Positions 48,488 to 56,906 of a stretch of 64,000 bases of DNA are shown one piece after another (within the stretch, counting starts at the first letter, position 1; each line of letters starts with the position of its first letter). The notes beneath the pieces are model-generated. The model ran no database searches, was not told where the DNA came from, and was given only the letters and a program-made list of their open reading frames with translations. A program made the translations under genes and the position numbers. The stretch spans positions 25,016-89,015 of the forward strand of contig NZ_BOMM01000045.1 of assembly GCF_016862195.1 (NCBI RefSeq), written 5' to 3'. This DNA comes from Paractinoplanes ferrugineus. Its GTDB lineage: Bacteria; Actinomycetota; Actinomycetes; Mycobacteriales; Micromonosporaceae.

Positions 48488-49372
48488 GTGTCGAGTCCGC
48501 AGCCACCAATTCCGCCCCGGTCCGGCCCGGTTCCGGCCCAGCCGCCGCCCCGCGGCGCGGCCTCCGTGCCCACGGCGACATTTCCCCAGGTGCCGGCGGC
48601 CGGACCGGCCATGCCCACCGCCGCGTCCCCCGCCGCCCGCGCCAGGCCGCGCGCCGGCCTGCTGGTGGGTACCCTGGTCGTGGCGGTGTTCGCCCTGGTG
48701 GTCGGGGTCGCCGCGGTCGTCATGTCGGCACTCGCGCTCGGCCGCAGCGACGACGCGGTGACCATCGCGAACGTCGCCCGCAACGAGCGACCGGTGCCCC
48801 CGCCCGGACCGCCCCCCACCGGACCGCCACCGACCGGACCGCCCACCACCGACCGGCCCACCACCGGCCCGACCGGAACCGATCAGCCGGCGCCCGACCC
48901 GACCGCCACCGGACCGACGGCCGGGCCCACCGAGATCAGCCCGACGGCCAAGTTCGACGTCGCCTACGAGGGCGAGAAGTTGCGCGTCCGGTCCAAGTCC
49001 TGCGGCTACAGCGGCGGACGGATGTACGTCGACCTCGACAACCCGCCGACAGTGGGGGTCGGGCCGGAGAACGCCGAGTTCGACTACGACGGTTGCGACC
49101 CCGGGAAGATCGGCATAGACCTTCCGTTCGCCCAGGTGCCCGGCGCCACCGCCACCCCGAAGGACTGCCTCGAGTCGATCCGCACCGATCCGGGGCGCTC
49201 ACCGGTGGCGCCCACCCGCGGAATGACACTGTGCATCGTGACGTCACAGGACAAGGCGGCGGCCGCCGGCACCACCCAGAAGCTGGTCTTCGTGACCGTG
49301 GACGCGATCACCGTCGACAACCAGACAGGCGTGCTCAACGTGACCGCGAAGGCCTGGACCGTACCTCAATGA
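48488..49372 (+). CDS. Proline-rich membrane protein of unknown function
   Basis: Protein of 294 residues that I do not recognise. The first 55 residues are Pro/Ala-rich and cytoplasmic, a transmembrane helix follows (AGLLVGTLVVAVFALVVGVAAVVMSALAL), then a Pro/Thr linker of GPPPTGPP-like units (about 95-150) and an outer domain of about 135 residues. That domain contains three to five cysteines (KSCGYSGGRMYVDLD, YDGCDPGKIGIDL, TPKDCLES, LCIVTSQDKAA) and looks disulfide-stabilised. GTG start 48488 with GAGGAG eight bases upstream. It is probably in one transcript with the RDD gene and the preceding membrane protein. Confidence 0.65.
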   Translation: MSSPQPPIPPRSGPVPAQPPPRGAASVPTATFPQVPAAGPAMPTAASPAARARPRAGLLVGTLVVAVFALVVGVAAVVMSALALGRSDDAVTIANVARNERPVPPPGPPPTGPPPTGPPTTDRPTTGPTGTDQPAPDPTATGPTAGPTEISPTAKFDVAYEGEKLRVRSKSCGYSGGRMYVDLDNPPTVGVGPENAEFDYDGCDPGKIGIDLPFAQVPGATATPKDCLESIRTDPGRSPVAPTRGMTLCIVTSQDKAAAAGTTQKLVFVTVDAITVDNQTGVLNVTAKAWTVPQ

Positions 49373-49427
49373 GAGGTCGCGTCGTTTATCGATTTGATCA
49401 ACACCTTCCAGCGCCCGGGATCGACCG

Positions 49428-50711
49428 ATGTCACGTCGTTTGCTTGCCGTCCTGCTCGCGGTGATCGCCGTCGCGACCGGTTCCGCCACCCCGTCCGCCG
49501 CCGACCTCGCCCAGCCCGCGGTGGTGTCCGAGAACCCGGTGGACTACACGCCGCACGTGCTGGACGGGACCGTCTGGGCATTGGCCGTGGTGGGCCGCAC
49601 CGTGATCGCCGGTGGCAACTTCACCAGGGTCAGCGACAGCTCCGGCCGCACCACCTACACCCGCCGGAACATCTTCGCCTTCGACCTGCTCGACGGCACG
49701 GTCCGGGCCTTCGCGCCCACCCTCGACGGTCCGGTGCACGCCCTGGCCGCCGGACCGGCCGGCACGGTCTACGCCGGCGGCACGTTCACCACGGTCAACG
49801 GCATCAGGCAGCGCGGCCTCACCCGGTTGTCCCTGACCGGCGGCCGGGAGACGGAGTTCCGCGCGGCGATCACCTACGGCGATGTGCGGGCCTTGACCCA
49901 ACGGGACGGCTACCTGTACGCCGGTGGCTTCTTCACCACCGTCAGCGGCGTACCGCGTACCGCCCTGGCCCGCCTGGACGCCGTCACCGGCGCGGTGGAC
50001 ACCGGTTTCGACGCCCAGCTGTCGGCGCCCGGCTTCCCCCGTACGTTCGTCGAGAGCTTCGACCTCTCGCCGGACGGCCGGCGCCTGGTGACGGTCGGCG
50101 CGATCCGCCGGTCCGGCACCGCCGTCCGCGACCAGATCGCCATGTTCGACGTCTCCGGTCCGGGCGCGCAGCTGACCGACTGGTACACCGACGCCTACAC
50201 CCCGCCGTGCGCCCCCGACTACGACGTCTACGTGCGCCAGGTGAAGTTCTCCCCCGACGGCTCCTACCTGGTGGCGGTGTCCACCGGCGGCACCTCTTCG
50301 CCACTGAAGCTGTGCGACGCGGCGGCCCGCTTCCAGACGTCCGGGCCGGGCCCGCACGCCCCGGTCTGGGTGCAGCACACCGGCGGCAACTCGTTGTTCG
50401 CCGTGGCGGTGACCGGAGCCACGGTCTACCTCGGTGGCCACCAGCTCTACCTGGACAACCCGTACGGCCACAAGGTGAAGTACCCCGGCCAGAAGCCGGT
50501 TTTCACCCCCGGCCCCGGCGCCGTGATGCGCCCGGGGATCGGCGCGGTCGACCCCGACACCGGCCGCGCACTGCCGTGGAATCCGACGCGGGCGCGGGGC
50601 AATGGAGTGCGGGCCTTCGTCGCGGTACCGCAGGGTCTGCTGGTCGGTTCCGACACCGACGAACTGGGCCACGAATATCACGGCCGGCTCGGACTGTTCC
50701 CCCCTTTATAG
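49428..50711 (+). CDS. Secreted beta-propeller protein with delta-60 type repeats
   Basis: Extracellular protein of 427 residues. A signal peptide (MSRRLLAVLLAVIAVATGSATPSAA) precedes a beta-propeller-like domain built from repeats of the form VYAGGTFTTVNG. Three clear copies are visible: VIAGGNFTRVSDSSG, VYAGGTFTTVNGIRQ and LYAGGFFTTVSGVPR. Each is followed by a (L)xRLDxxTG-type strand such as LARLDAVTGAVDTGFDAQL. Later blades are less regular (VYLGGHQLYLDNPYGHKV). Such delta-60/DUF5122 repeats occur in surface or exported actinobacterial proteins of unknown function. Start ATG 49428. No enzyme motif is visible. Confidence 0.78.
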   Translation: MSRRLLAVLLAVIAVATGSATPSAADLAQPAVVSENPVDYTPHVLDGTVWALAVVGRTVIAGGNFTRVSDSSGRTTYTRRNIFAFDLLDGTVRAFAPTLDGPVHALAAGPAGTVYAGGTFTTVNGIRQRGLTRLSLTGGRETEFRAAITYGDVRALTQRDGYLYAGGFFTTVSGVPRTALARLDAVTGAVDTGFDAQLSAPGFPRTFVESFDLSPDGRRLVTVGAIRRSGTAVRDQIAMFDVSGPGAQLTDWYTDAYTPPCAPDYDVYVRQVKFSPDGSYLVAVSTGGTSSPLKLCDAAARFQTSGPGPHAPVWVQHTGGNSLFAVAVTGATVYLGGHQLYLDNPYGHKVKYPGQKPVFTPGPGAVMRPGIGAVDPDTGRALPWNPTRARGNGVRAFVAVPQGLLVGSDTDELGHEYHGRLGLFPPL

Positions 50712-50855
50712 ATCAGCCGGACCGATGACCATCACATGGTCAGTTCGTACCAATGCCCGCTCTTTCCGATCATCCGGGACAGGCTTGATCGCTCGAGGGG
50801 AGTGCGTAGTAGTTAATGTCATGCTGGACTATCGCGATATCGCCGCGCACCCACC
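50712..50855. promoter_or_regulatory. Upstream region of the dual-ATPase module
   Basis: A 144-bp gap with several small symmetric elements: TGACCA-TCACA-TGGTCA (50726-50742), and TATCGCGATA (50830-50839) overlapping CGATATCG. TTGATC at 50785 and TAGTAG at 50807 could form a promoter with a 16-bp spacer. A 12-codon reading frame (ATG 50821, MLDYRDIAAHPP) ends in a TGA that overlaps the ATG of the next gene, so a short leader peptide is possible, although it has no good ribosome-binding site. Confidence 0.4.
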
Positions 50856-51479
50856 ATGATGCTTCCCATGGCAGTCGCCCTCAGCACCTCAGCCCGGCAG
50901 GCATTGATCGCTCTCATGATCCACGTTTCCGAGGCGTCCAACCCGGATCTGCAGAATCGCTTCGGTGTGACGATCAAGAAGCCCGACCGTGATCAATTGA
51001 GCGACGAGAAGTTGATCATGTGGCGGAAAGGCGCGCGGCAGGCGATCTTCCATGAACTCACCGACAAGGGCTGGGCGCGGGCACGCGCGGAGCTGACCGC
51101 CGAGCCGCCGGCCAAGGCCTCGCCGGCCTGGCGCCTGCACTACGCGACGCTGCGCAACCTCGACCGCCTCATGCAGACGCTGGACTACCAGCTCGCCGAC
51201 GTCTTCGTGCTGGCGGAGTCCGCCGAGGACGGCCTCCGCCGGGTCTACGGCGAACTCGCCGAGCAGGCCGGTGACCTGGTGGAGCTGGCGAAGGTCAGGG
51301 GCCGGCTCACCGGCGTTCCCCGGGCCGAGCTCGACGCCACGCTGCTCGACCTGAGCCGCCGCAAGCAGATCCATCTCGACCCCGACCCGAACCGCCGGGC
51401 CCTGACCGACGATGCACGCGCGGCGGCGATAAGCGTCGGTGGAGAGGACATGCATCTGATCGCGATCGGCGCGCTGTGA
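50856..51479 (+). CDS. Winged-helix-like protein, first gene of the dual-ATPase module
   Basis: Protein of 207 residues that I cannot assign to a named family. The first 75 residues (STSARQALIALMIHVSEASNPDLQNRFGVTI, LSDEKLIMWRKGARQAIFHELTDKGWARARAEL) look like a MarR-type winged helix, where DKGWA ends the recognition-wing part. The middle is helical (LHYATLRNLDRLMQTLDYQLADVFVL, GLRRVYGELAEQAGDLVELAKVRGRL). The C-terminal 50 residues (VPRAELDATLLDLSRRKQIHLDPDPNRRALTDDARAAAISVGGEDMHLIAIG) look like a second winged helix. Two DNA-binding-like domains joined by helices suggest a DNA- or ATPase-loading factor. GTG of the ATPase overlaps its TGA (GTGA), so both proteins are probably made in a fixed ratio and interact. 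Confidence 0.75.
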   Translation: MMLPMAVALSTSARQALIALMIHVSEASNPDLQNRFGVTIKKPDRDQLSDEKLIMWRKGARQAIFHELTDKGWARARAELTAEPPAKASPAWRLHYATLRNLDRLMQTLDYQLADVFVLAESAEDGLRRVYGELAEQAGDLVELAKVRGRLTGVPRAELDATLLDLSRRKQIHLDPDPNRRALTDDARAAAISVGGEDMHLIAIGAL

Positions 51480-54400
51480 TCGAGGTGGCCGAGCGCCGTG
51501 CGCTCTCCGAACTCAGCAGGCTGGACTGGGCTCCGACGCAGGAGGATGTCTGGTCGCCGCTCGACATCCACATCGACGAGTTGAACGGTGACGTCGGCAA
51601 AGTCCTGCTGCGCGCCTTCGAGGAGGCCGAGAACAGCCGGGCGCGATGCCCCCTGGGCCTGGTGATCGAGGGGCGGCAGGGCGCCGGCAAGACACATCTG
51701 GTGCGGTGGGCGCGCGAGCAGGTGCAGCGCCGGCACGGCTACTTCTTCCTGATGGGCGTCGCGGACGGGCGTAGCTTCTGGACGAACATCGTGCACGCGT
51801 TCCTGCGCGGGCTGCGGCGCTCCGGCTCGTACCGGCATCTGCAGCTCTCCGTCCTGCTCGGCGCTCTCGCCGAGATCGCACAGGTGACCAACGCGACGCG
51901 GCTCATGGTGCGCGGTGACCAGCCGATCACCCCGGAAGCCCTGGATCAGTTGGCCGCCGGGGTGCGGCGGGCCTACCCGGAGGCGGGACGCGACTGCCGG
52001 CACACCCTGCGTGCTCTGGTCCTGGTGGCCTCACCCGACGAAAATGTCGCCGACGCCGCGGAGAGCTGGTTGCTGTCCGCCGACGACGGGACGGTGGAAT
52101 CCCTGGAGAAGTGGGGCATTCCCCGCAGCCTCAAGAAGCCGCAGGACGTCGCCGAGGAGATCTCCCGGCTGCTGGCCATCACCGGGCCGACCATGCTCGC
52201 GGTGGACCAGATCGACACCATCTTCGCCCAGGCCCGGACGTCGGCGGGCGAGCCTGTCGATCTTGCCGCCGACCTGGGCAACGGCCTGATGCAGTTGCGC
52301 GAGGCGCTGAGCCGGACGGTCACGATCGTCGCCTGCCTGCCCACCTCGTGGAACCTCATCAAGCAGTCCGCCACCGACTCGGTCACCAACCGGTTCCGGC
52401 AGGAGACCCGGCTCAGCGTCCTCCCCTCACCGGAGGTCGCCGAGAGTCTGCTGGCGGCCAAATTCGAGCCGTTCTTCGAGACGGCCGAGTTCGTACCGCC
52501 GTACCCGACCTGGCCGATCCGGCCGGAAGCCTTCCGCACCGCCGCCGACATCACCCCCCGCCAACTGCTGCAGCGGGCCGACGACCACGTCGAATCCTGT
52601 CTGGACAACGACGTCGTGGTGCATCTCACCGACCTCGGCTCGGTGGCCCGCCCGGCCCAGCGGATCGCCCCGGACACGCCGCCGGAACACCTGACGAAGT
52701 TCGACGAGCGGCTGTCGGAACTTCGCGAGCAGTCCAAGGTCGGTGCCGCGCTCAACCCCGGCACCGAGGATCAGGTGATGCCCCGGCTGCTCGACGCGGG
52801 CCTGCGCGCCTGGACCATCGAGCAGGGTGACCGCCGGAGCCGGTACAAGGTGCAGCCGGGTGAGGACGGCAGCCCGTCGCTGCACGCCTGGCTGCGCGAG
52901 ACCCTCGACGACACCACCGAGGACGAGGCGCAGTGGTCGTTCCGGGCACTCGCGCATCCGCACCACCGAGCCGTGCAGACGAGACTTCGCCGGCTGCGCG
53001 ACTTCGCCAACCTCGATCCGGCGATCCACAAGCGCCGCGCCGTGCTGCTGCGCAACATCGACTGGCCCAGCGGCGCGGTCAGCCGGCGCGTCCGCCAGGA
53101 GTTCCTCGACCTGGGCGGCATCATCACCGACGTCTCCGAGGACGACCTGCGCACCTTCGACGCCCTCGCCACCATGCTCGACGAGCACGAACCGGCTCTG
53201 CCGCACTGGTTGGTGTCGCGCCAACCGGCCTGGAACACCACCCTGCTCACAGCCATCTTCGGGCCGCCCTCGGCGGGAACGCCGCCGCTGGAGAGCACCC
53301 CGGAACACGACGACGAGCCGGCAGCGGAGCACGAGATCGGCCTCGGCCGCGCCGACGGGAAGCCGGTGCGGGCCACGCTCGAGTCACTCCGCAAGCACGC
53401 CGTCATCTTCGCCGGCTCCGGGTCGGGCAAGACCGTGCTCATCCGCCGCCTGATCGAGGAGTGCGCGATCCACGGCGTCTCCTCGATCGTGCTGGACCCC
53501 AACAACGACCTCGCCCGCCTCGGCGATCCCTGGCCCGCACCACCCCCGGAGTGGCGGCCGGAGGATGCGCGGATGGCCGCCGACTATCTCGACGGCACCG
53601 ACGTCGTGGTGTGGACGCCGCGGCGGGAGGCGGGCCGGCCGCTCAGCCTGCAACCCCTGCCGGACTTCGCCGCCGTGCTGGACGAGCCCGACGAGTTCGC
53701 ACTGGCTCTCGACGCCGCGGTCGCCGCCCTGGCCCCGCGCGCCCGGATGGCCGCGAACACCGCCAAGGCGGACCGCGGACGGGCCGTGCTCCGGCAGGCG
53801 ATGGCTCATTTCGGCCGCCTCGGTGGTGGCGGACTGTCCGACTTCGTCGACCTGCTCAAGGACCTCCCGCACGAGGCGGCCACCCTGGCCAAGGCGTACG
53901 AGCTGGCCGCCGACATGGCCGAGACGCTGCAGGCCGCCATGGTCAACGATCCGCTCTTCGGCGGGGCCGGGGTGCCCCTGGACCCGGGCGTGCTGATGAC
54001 CCCGGCCCCTGGGAAACGGGCCCGCATCTCGGTGGTCAACTTCATCGGGCTTCCCACCGACGAGCAGCGGCAGAGTTTCGTGAACCAGCTGCAGATGGCG
54101 CTGTTCGCCTGGATCAAACGTCATCCCGCCGGTGACCGGCCGCTCGGCGGGCTCTTCGTGATGGACGAGGCCCAGACATTGGTCCCTTCCGGCTCCGCCA
54201 CCGCGTGCACCGAAAGCGCGCTGGCGCTGGCCAGTCAGGCCCGCAAGTACGGTCTCGGTCTCATCTTCGCCACCCAGGCGCCGAGAGGCATCCACAACCG
54301 GATCGTGGGCAACGCGGCGACGCAGTTCTACGGCTTCCTGAACAGTCCCACGCAGATCGCCGCGGCCAAGGAAGTGGCGCAGGCCAAGGGGAGCGCGGTG

Positions 54401-54577
54401 CTGGAGATCTCGCGGCTCAAGGCAGGCGAGTTCTACGCGGTCGCCGAGGGCAAACCGTTCCGCCGGCTGAGCACGCCCATGTGCCTGAGTTACCACCCGA
54501 AGAGCGCTCTGACCGCCGAGGAAGTCCTTCAGCGCGCCAGAGCGGAGCACGGCCGGAACCCCACGGACGGGAGCTAA
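51476..54577 (+). CDS. Dual P-loop ATPase: N-terminal AAA domain plus C-terminal HerA/FtsK-like domain
   Basis: Protein of 1033 residues with two complete ATPase cores. The N-terminal core (about 30-420) is AAA/Orc-KAP-like: Walker A GRQGAGKTHLV (66-76), Walker B LAVDQID (241-247) and TIVACLPTSWN (sensor-1 strand). A middle region (about 430-600) is helical, with winged-helix-like text (RRLRDFANLDPAIHKRRAVLLRNIDWPSGAVSRRVRQEFLDLGG given as family context). The C-terminal core is of the HerA/DUF87 type: Walker A GSGSGKTVLI (647-656), Walker B LFVMDEAQ (about 893-900) and the ATQAPRG motif near 930, after which an STPMCLSYHPKSALT tail ends the protein. HerA-like motors pump DNA, and fusion to an Orc/KAP-type ATPase is unusual. 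Start GTG 51476. No nuclease, methylase or replication gene is adjacent. Confidence 0.85.
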   Translation: MIEVAERRALSELSRLDWAPTQEDVWSPLDIHIDELNGDVGKVLLRAFEEAENSRARCPLGLVIEGRQGAGKTHLVRWAREQVQRRHGYFFLMGVADGRSFWTNIVHAFLRGLRRSGSYRHLQLSVLLGALAEIAQVTNATRLMVRGDQPITPEALDQLAAGVRRAYPEAGRDCRHTLRALVLVASPDENVADAAESWLLSADDGTVESLEKWGIPRSLKKPQDVAEEISRLLAITGPTMLAVDQIDTIFAQARTSAGEPVDLAADLGNGLMQLREALSRTVTIVACLPTSWNLIKQSATDSVTNRFRQETRLSVLPSPEVAESLLAAKFEPFFETAEFVPPYPTWPIRPEAFRTAADITPRQLLQRADDHVESCLDNDVVVHLTDLGSVARPAQRIAPDTPPEHLTKFDERLSELREQSKVGAALNPGTEDQVMPRLLDAGLRAWTIEQGDRRSRYKVQPGEDGSPSLHAWLRETLDDTTEDEAQWSFRALAHPHHRAVQTRLRRLRDFANLDPAIHKRRAVLLRNIDWPSGAVSRRVRQEFLDLGGIITDVSEDDLRTFDALATMLDEHEPALPHWLVSRQPAWNTTLLTAIFGPPSAGTPPLESTPEHDDEPAAEHEIGLGRADGKPVRATLESLRKHAVIFAGSGSGKTVLIRRLIEECAIHGVSSIVLDPNNDLARLGDPWPAPPPEWRPEDARMAADYLDGTDVVVWTPRREAGRPLSLQPLPDFAAVLDEPDEFALALDAAVAALAPRARMAANTAKADRGRAVLRQAMAHFGRLGGGGLSDFVDLLKDLPHEAATLAKAYELAADMAETLQAAMVNDPLFGGAGVPLDPGVLMTPAPGKRARISVVNFIGLPTDEQRQSFVNQLQMALFAWIKRHPAGDRPLGGLFVMDEAQTLVPSGSATACTESALALASQARKYGLGLIFATQAPRGIHNRIVGNAATQFYGFLNSPTQIAAAKEVAQAKGSAVLEISRLKAGEFYAVAEGKPFRRLSTPMCLSYHPKSALTAEEVLQRARAEHGRNPTDGS

Positions 54578-56019
54578 CCTGCCATCTGGCGGCTGAACTC
54601 GGCGTGGCCGGCCTGGACGATCTCCTCGAACTGGCGGGCCTCGTCCTCGGCCAGTTCGCGCTGCAGTTCGAAGTCGAACTGGAAATTGTTGCCGACGATC
54701 CGGACGTCGAAGCGCACCAGCAGACCGGAGGGCATCCGCGACATGACGAACTCGCGGTAGGCCTCCTCGACGGCCGCCCGCAAGCCGGTGCAACCGCAGT
54801 CCTGGTCGTCGAGCAGCGCGACCAGGTGCGTCCGCGCGGCATGGGCGGCGTCGTGCTGGGGAGTGAGGACGGCGAGGGCTTCCTCCAGGGCTCGGCGGGC
54901 TTCGGCCGGGCGGCTGAGATGCTGCTGGCAGATTCCGTACGCGGCGGCGACGCTTCCCAGTAGCTCGGCGTCGTCGGCGTCGCGGGCGGCGGTGAACGCT
55001 TCGCCGAGGCGGGTGGCGGCCGGTTCGAGTTGACCCGCGTTGAGCAGCGCGAGACCCCAGTCGAAGTGGGCCTGACTCACCCGGCCGGCGCCACCCAGTC
55101 GTTCGGCTCGGGCGGCTGCGTCCTCGTACCTCAGCAGGCTCTTCGCCGTTTCGCCGGCCTCGCTCAACGCCTCGGCGATGCTGGTCGCGGCGGCCAGGCC
55201 GGCCTCAGCCCGGTTCTGCCGGTCGTAGACGGCGAGCACCCGCCGCAGTGCCGCCACCCGGCCGTTGTGATCGCCTCGCTGCCCGGCCAGGTCGGCCAGG
55301 TTGCCGAAGGCCTCGACGGTCGCCGGGTGGTCGGGGCCGAGGCGGTCGCGCAGGGCGTTGGCCAGCTGGGCGACCAGCATGTACGCGGCGCCCGGGTCGA
55401 CGCCCTGGCGCACCCGGACGGCGGCGATCGTGGCGACCTGTTCGACCACGTGGTCGGGCAGGTCGGTCAAGCCACCGAACAGTCCGGTGGTCCGGCCGTC
55501 GGCCTGGCGGATCACGGCGCGCAACGCGACCGAGCCGGCGAGGCGCTGGTGGCCGGCTTTCTGGAAGATCGAGGCCGCCTCCTCGATCGCCTCCAGTGCG
55601 CCCTTGTGGTCGCCGAGCCGGAACAGCACCTCGGCGCAGGGTTCGAGGGCGGCCGCGTAGCCGACGTGCTCGGCGCCCCACAGGTCGAGGCGGCCGGCGC
55701 GGGTCTTCCAGAGGGTTTCGGCGGCCTCGTCGAGACGGTCGCTGAGGGTCAGCGCGATGCCGAGGTTGAGCTGGTAGCTGAGCCGGTCCTCGAGCGGGAC
55801 GTCCGGTGCCGAGACCGCCGACCGGAAGCACTCGGCGGCCCAGGCCGGCTGGTCGGCGCGCAGCAGCACGTTGCCCATGTCGGACTGGGCCGACGCCCAG
55901 GCGGGGCTTTTCTCGCCGTGGTCTGACGCGGCCCGGCGAACGGCGCGTTTCATCAGTTCCTCGGCGTCCTGCACGCGGCCGTCGCGGAGCAGCGCCAGCC
56001 CCTCATCGAGAACGCTCAT
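54574..56019 (-). CDS. Tetratricopeptide-repeat protein
   Basis: Cytoplasmic protein of 481 residues made almost wholly of TPR-like helical hairpins: LDEGLALLRDGRVQDAEELMKRAV, SAQSDMGNVLLRADQPAWAAECFRSAV, LNLGIALTLSDRLDEAAETLWK, AEVLFRLGDHKGALEAIEEAASIF, ATSIAEALSEAGETAKSLLRYEDAA, FDWGLALLNAGQLEPAATRLGEAF and others. A C-terminal domain of about 70 residues with a Cys pair (DDQDCGCTGLRAAVEEAYREFV) and FDVRIVGNNFQFDFELQRELAEDEARQF closes the protein and does not look like TPR. ATG start 56019. Its stop overlaps the convergent dual-ATPase gene by 4 bp. It is a possible scaffold or sensor; any tie to the ATPase module is inferred from position only. Confidence 0.82.
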   Translation of the reverse strand: MSVLDEGLALLRDGRVQDAEELMKRAVRRAASDHGEKSPAWASAQSDMGNVLLRADQPAWAAECFRSAVSAPDVPLEDRLSYQLNLGIALTLSDRLDEAAETLWKTRAGRLDLWGAEHVGYAAALEPCAEVLFRLGDHKGALEAIEEAASIFQKAGHQRLAGSVALRAVIRQADGRTTGLFGGLTDLPDHVVEQVATIAAVRVRQGVDPGAAYMLVAQLANALRDRLGPDHPATVEAFGNLADLAGQRGDHNGRVAALRRVLAVYDRQNRAEAGLAAATSIAEALSEAGETAKSLLRYEDAAARAERLGGAGRVSQAHFDWGLALLNAGQLEPAATRLGEAFTAARDADDAELLGSVAAAYGICQQHLSRPAEARRALEEALAVLTPQHDAAHAARTHLVALLDDQDCGCTGLRAAVEEAYREFVMSRMPSGLLVRFDVRIVGNNFQFDFELQRELAEDEARQFEEIVQAGHAEFSRQMAG

Positions 56020-56044
56020 GGGCGCGGAGTTTAGCGGCCGCAAG

Positions 56045-56152
56045 CCGGGCGCCGGCATCGCCGGACCGGCTCTCGCCTACTGGCTGCACCGCTACGGCTT
56101 CACCGTCACCGTGGTCGAGAAGGCACCCGAGGTGCGCGCCGGCGGTCAGGTG
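56045..56152 (+). pseudogene. Relic of a FAD-dependent monooxygenase N-terminus
   Basis: Thirty-six codons on the plus strand read PGAGIAGPALAYWLHRYG and then FTVTVVEKAPEVRAGGQV, the FAD-binding Rossmann motif (GxGxxG...E) at the very start of PHBH-type monooxygenases. The text then breaks off into the antisense of the SprT gene end. Upstream there is no start codon in frame near GAGIAG, so nothing is likely to be translated. It marks a lost gene of about 400 codons between the TPR and SprT genes. Confidence 0.7.
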
Positions 56153-56838
56153 ATGCGGAGGGGCGAGACCGCGGTGAACGACACGCTCAGCAGCCCGACG
56201 CGAGTCTGCACCTGGTAGCGCGTGCGGCCACACTTGACGACGGTGCCGGGCAGGCCCGCGTACTTGCCGGTGCCGGTCACCCGCACGCGCTCGCCGACCT
56301 GGACCGGCACCCGCACCGGCGGGGCCGGCGCGGTGGACCGGTTGCGGATGCGCGCCAGCTCGGCGTCGTACCGCGGGTCCATCGGCGCCGGGTCGCCCTG
56401 GTGTGTCCAGGTGTAGATCGCGGACTCGGTGAAGCCGCGCGAGCAGTCCCGGCACGACTTCACCCGGATCGGGCGCCGGTGGGCGGTGGTGCGGTGGCCG
56501 GCCGGGCACACGCCCACCCACGGGCCCTCGACGCTCGGCGCGTCGGCCGGCATGCACCGCTCCCCCGAGCAGCCGATCCGGCGCGCGGTGGCCCGCCACA
56601 CCCGGTCGTGGCCGTGTCGCGGACCGGCCATGGCGTGCGCGATCTCGTGCAGCACGGTGTCGGTGACCTGGTCGACCTCGTAGAGCGCGACCAGCGGGCC
56701 GGACAGGCCGATCTCCTTGCGGTCGTAGCGGCACACCCCGGCCCGGGTCTTGGCGTTGTCGAACACCAGCCGCCACCCGCGCAGCCCGTGCCGGGCCATC
56801 AGCCCGCAGGCGAGCCGCCTCGCTTCAGTCAGTTCCAA
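56146..56838 (-). CDS. SprT-like zinc metalloprotease-domain protein
   Basis: Protein of 230 residues. The metalloprotease motif is HEIAHAMAGPRHGHDRVW (HExxH with a third His after it), inside an SprT-like domain that starts LTEARRLACGLMARHGLRGWRLVFDNAKTRAGVCRYDRKEIGLS. A zinc-ribbon-like segment follows (VGVCPAGHRTTAHRRPIRVKSCRDCSRGF). The C-terminus is a small basic beta domain (VQVGERVRVTGTGKYAGLPGTVVKCGRTRYQVQ) resembling a KOW or SH3-like fold. SprT/Spartan relatives process DNA-protein crosslinks in eukaryotes; bacterial roles are less clear. The TTG at 56838 is the likely start since LELTEARR is the usual opening; ATG 56799 is the alternative. The 3' end abuts the flavoprotein relic. 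Confidence 0.83.
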   Translation of the reverse strand: MELTEARRLACGLMARHGLRGWRLVFDNAKTRAGVCRYDRKEIGLSGPLVALYEVDQVTDTVLHEIAHAMAGPRHGHDRVWRATARRIGCSGERCMPADAPSVEGPWVGVCPAGHRTTAHRRPIRVKSCRDCSRGFTESAIYTWTHQGDPAPMDPRYDAELARIRNRSTAPAPPVRVPVQVGERVRVTGTGKYAGLPGTVVKCGRTRYQVQTRVGLLSVSFTAVSPLRIT

Positions 56839-56906
56839 CCCCGCTGCTCCCTGCCGTGCACGCGCCGGCCAATGGTGCCACGCCGGGCGGGGTCGACAGC
56901 CTATCG

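Noticed and set aside
55871..56218. A 115-codon plus-strand gene containing the flavin motif
   Set aside because: The part before GAGIAG is antisense of the TPR gene and the part after AGGQV is antisense of the SprT gene; only the middle is a genuine relic.
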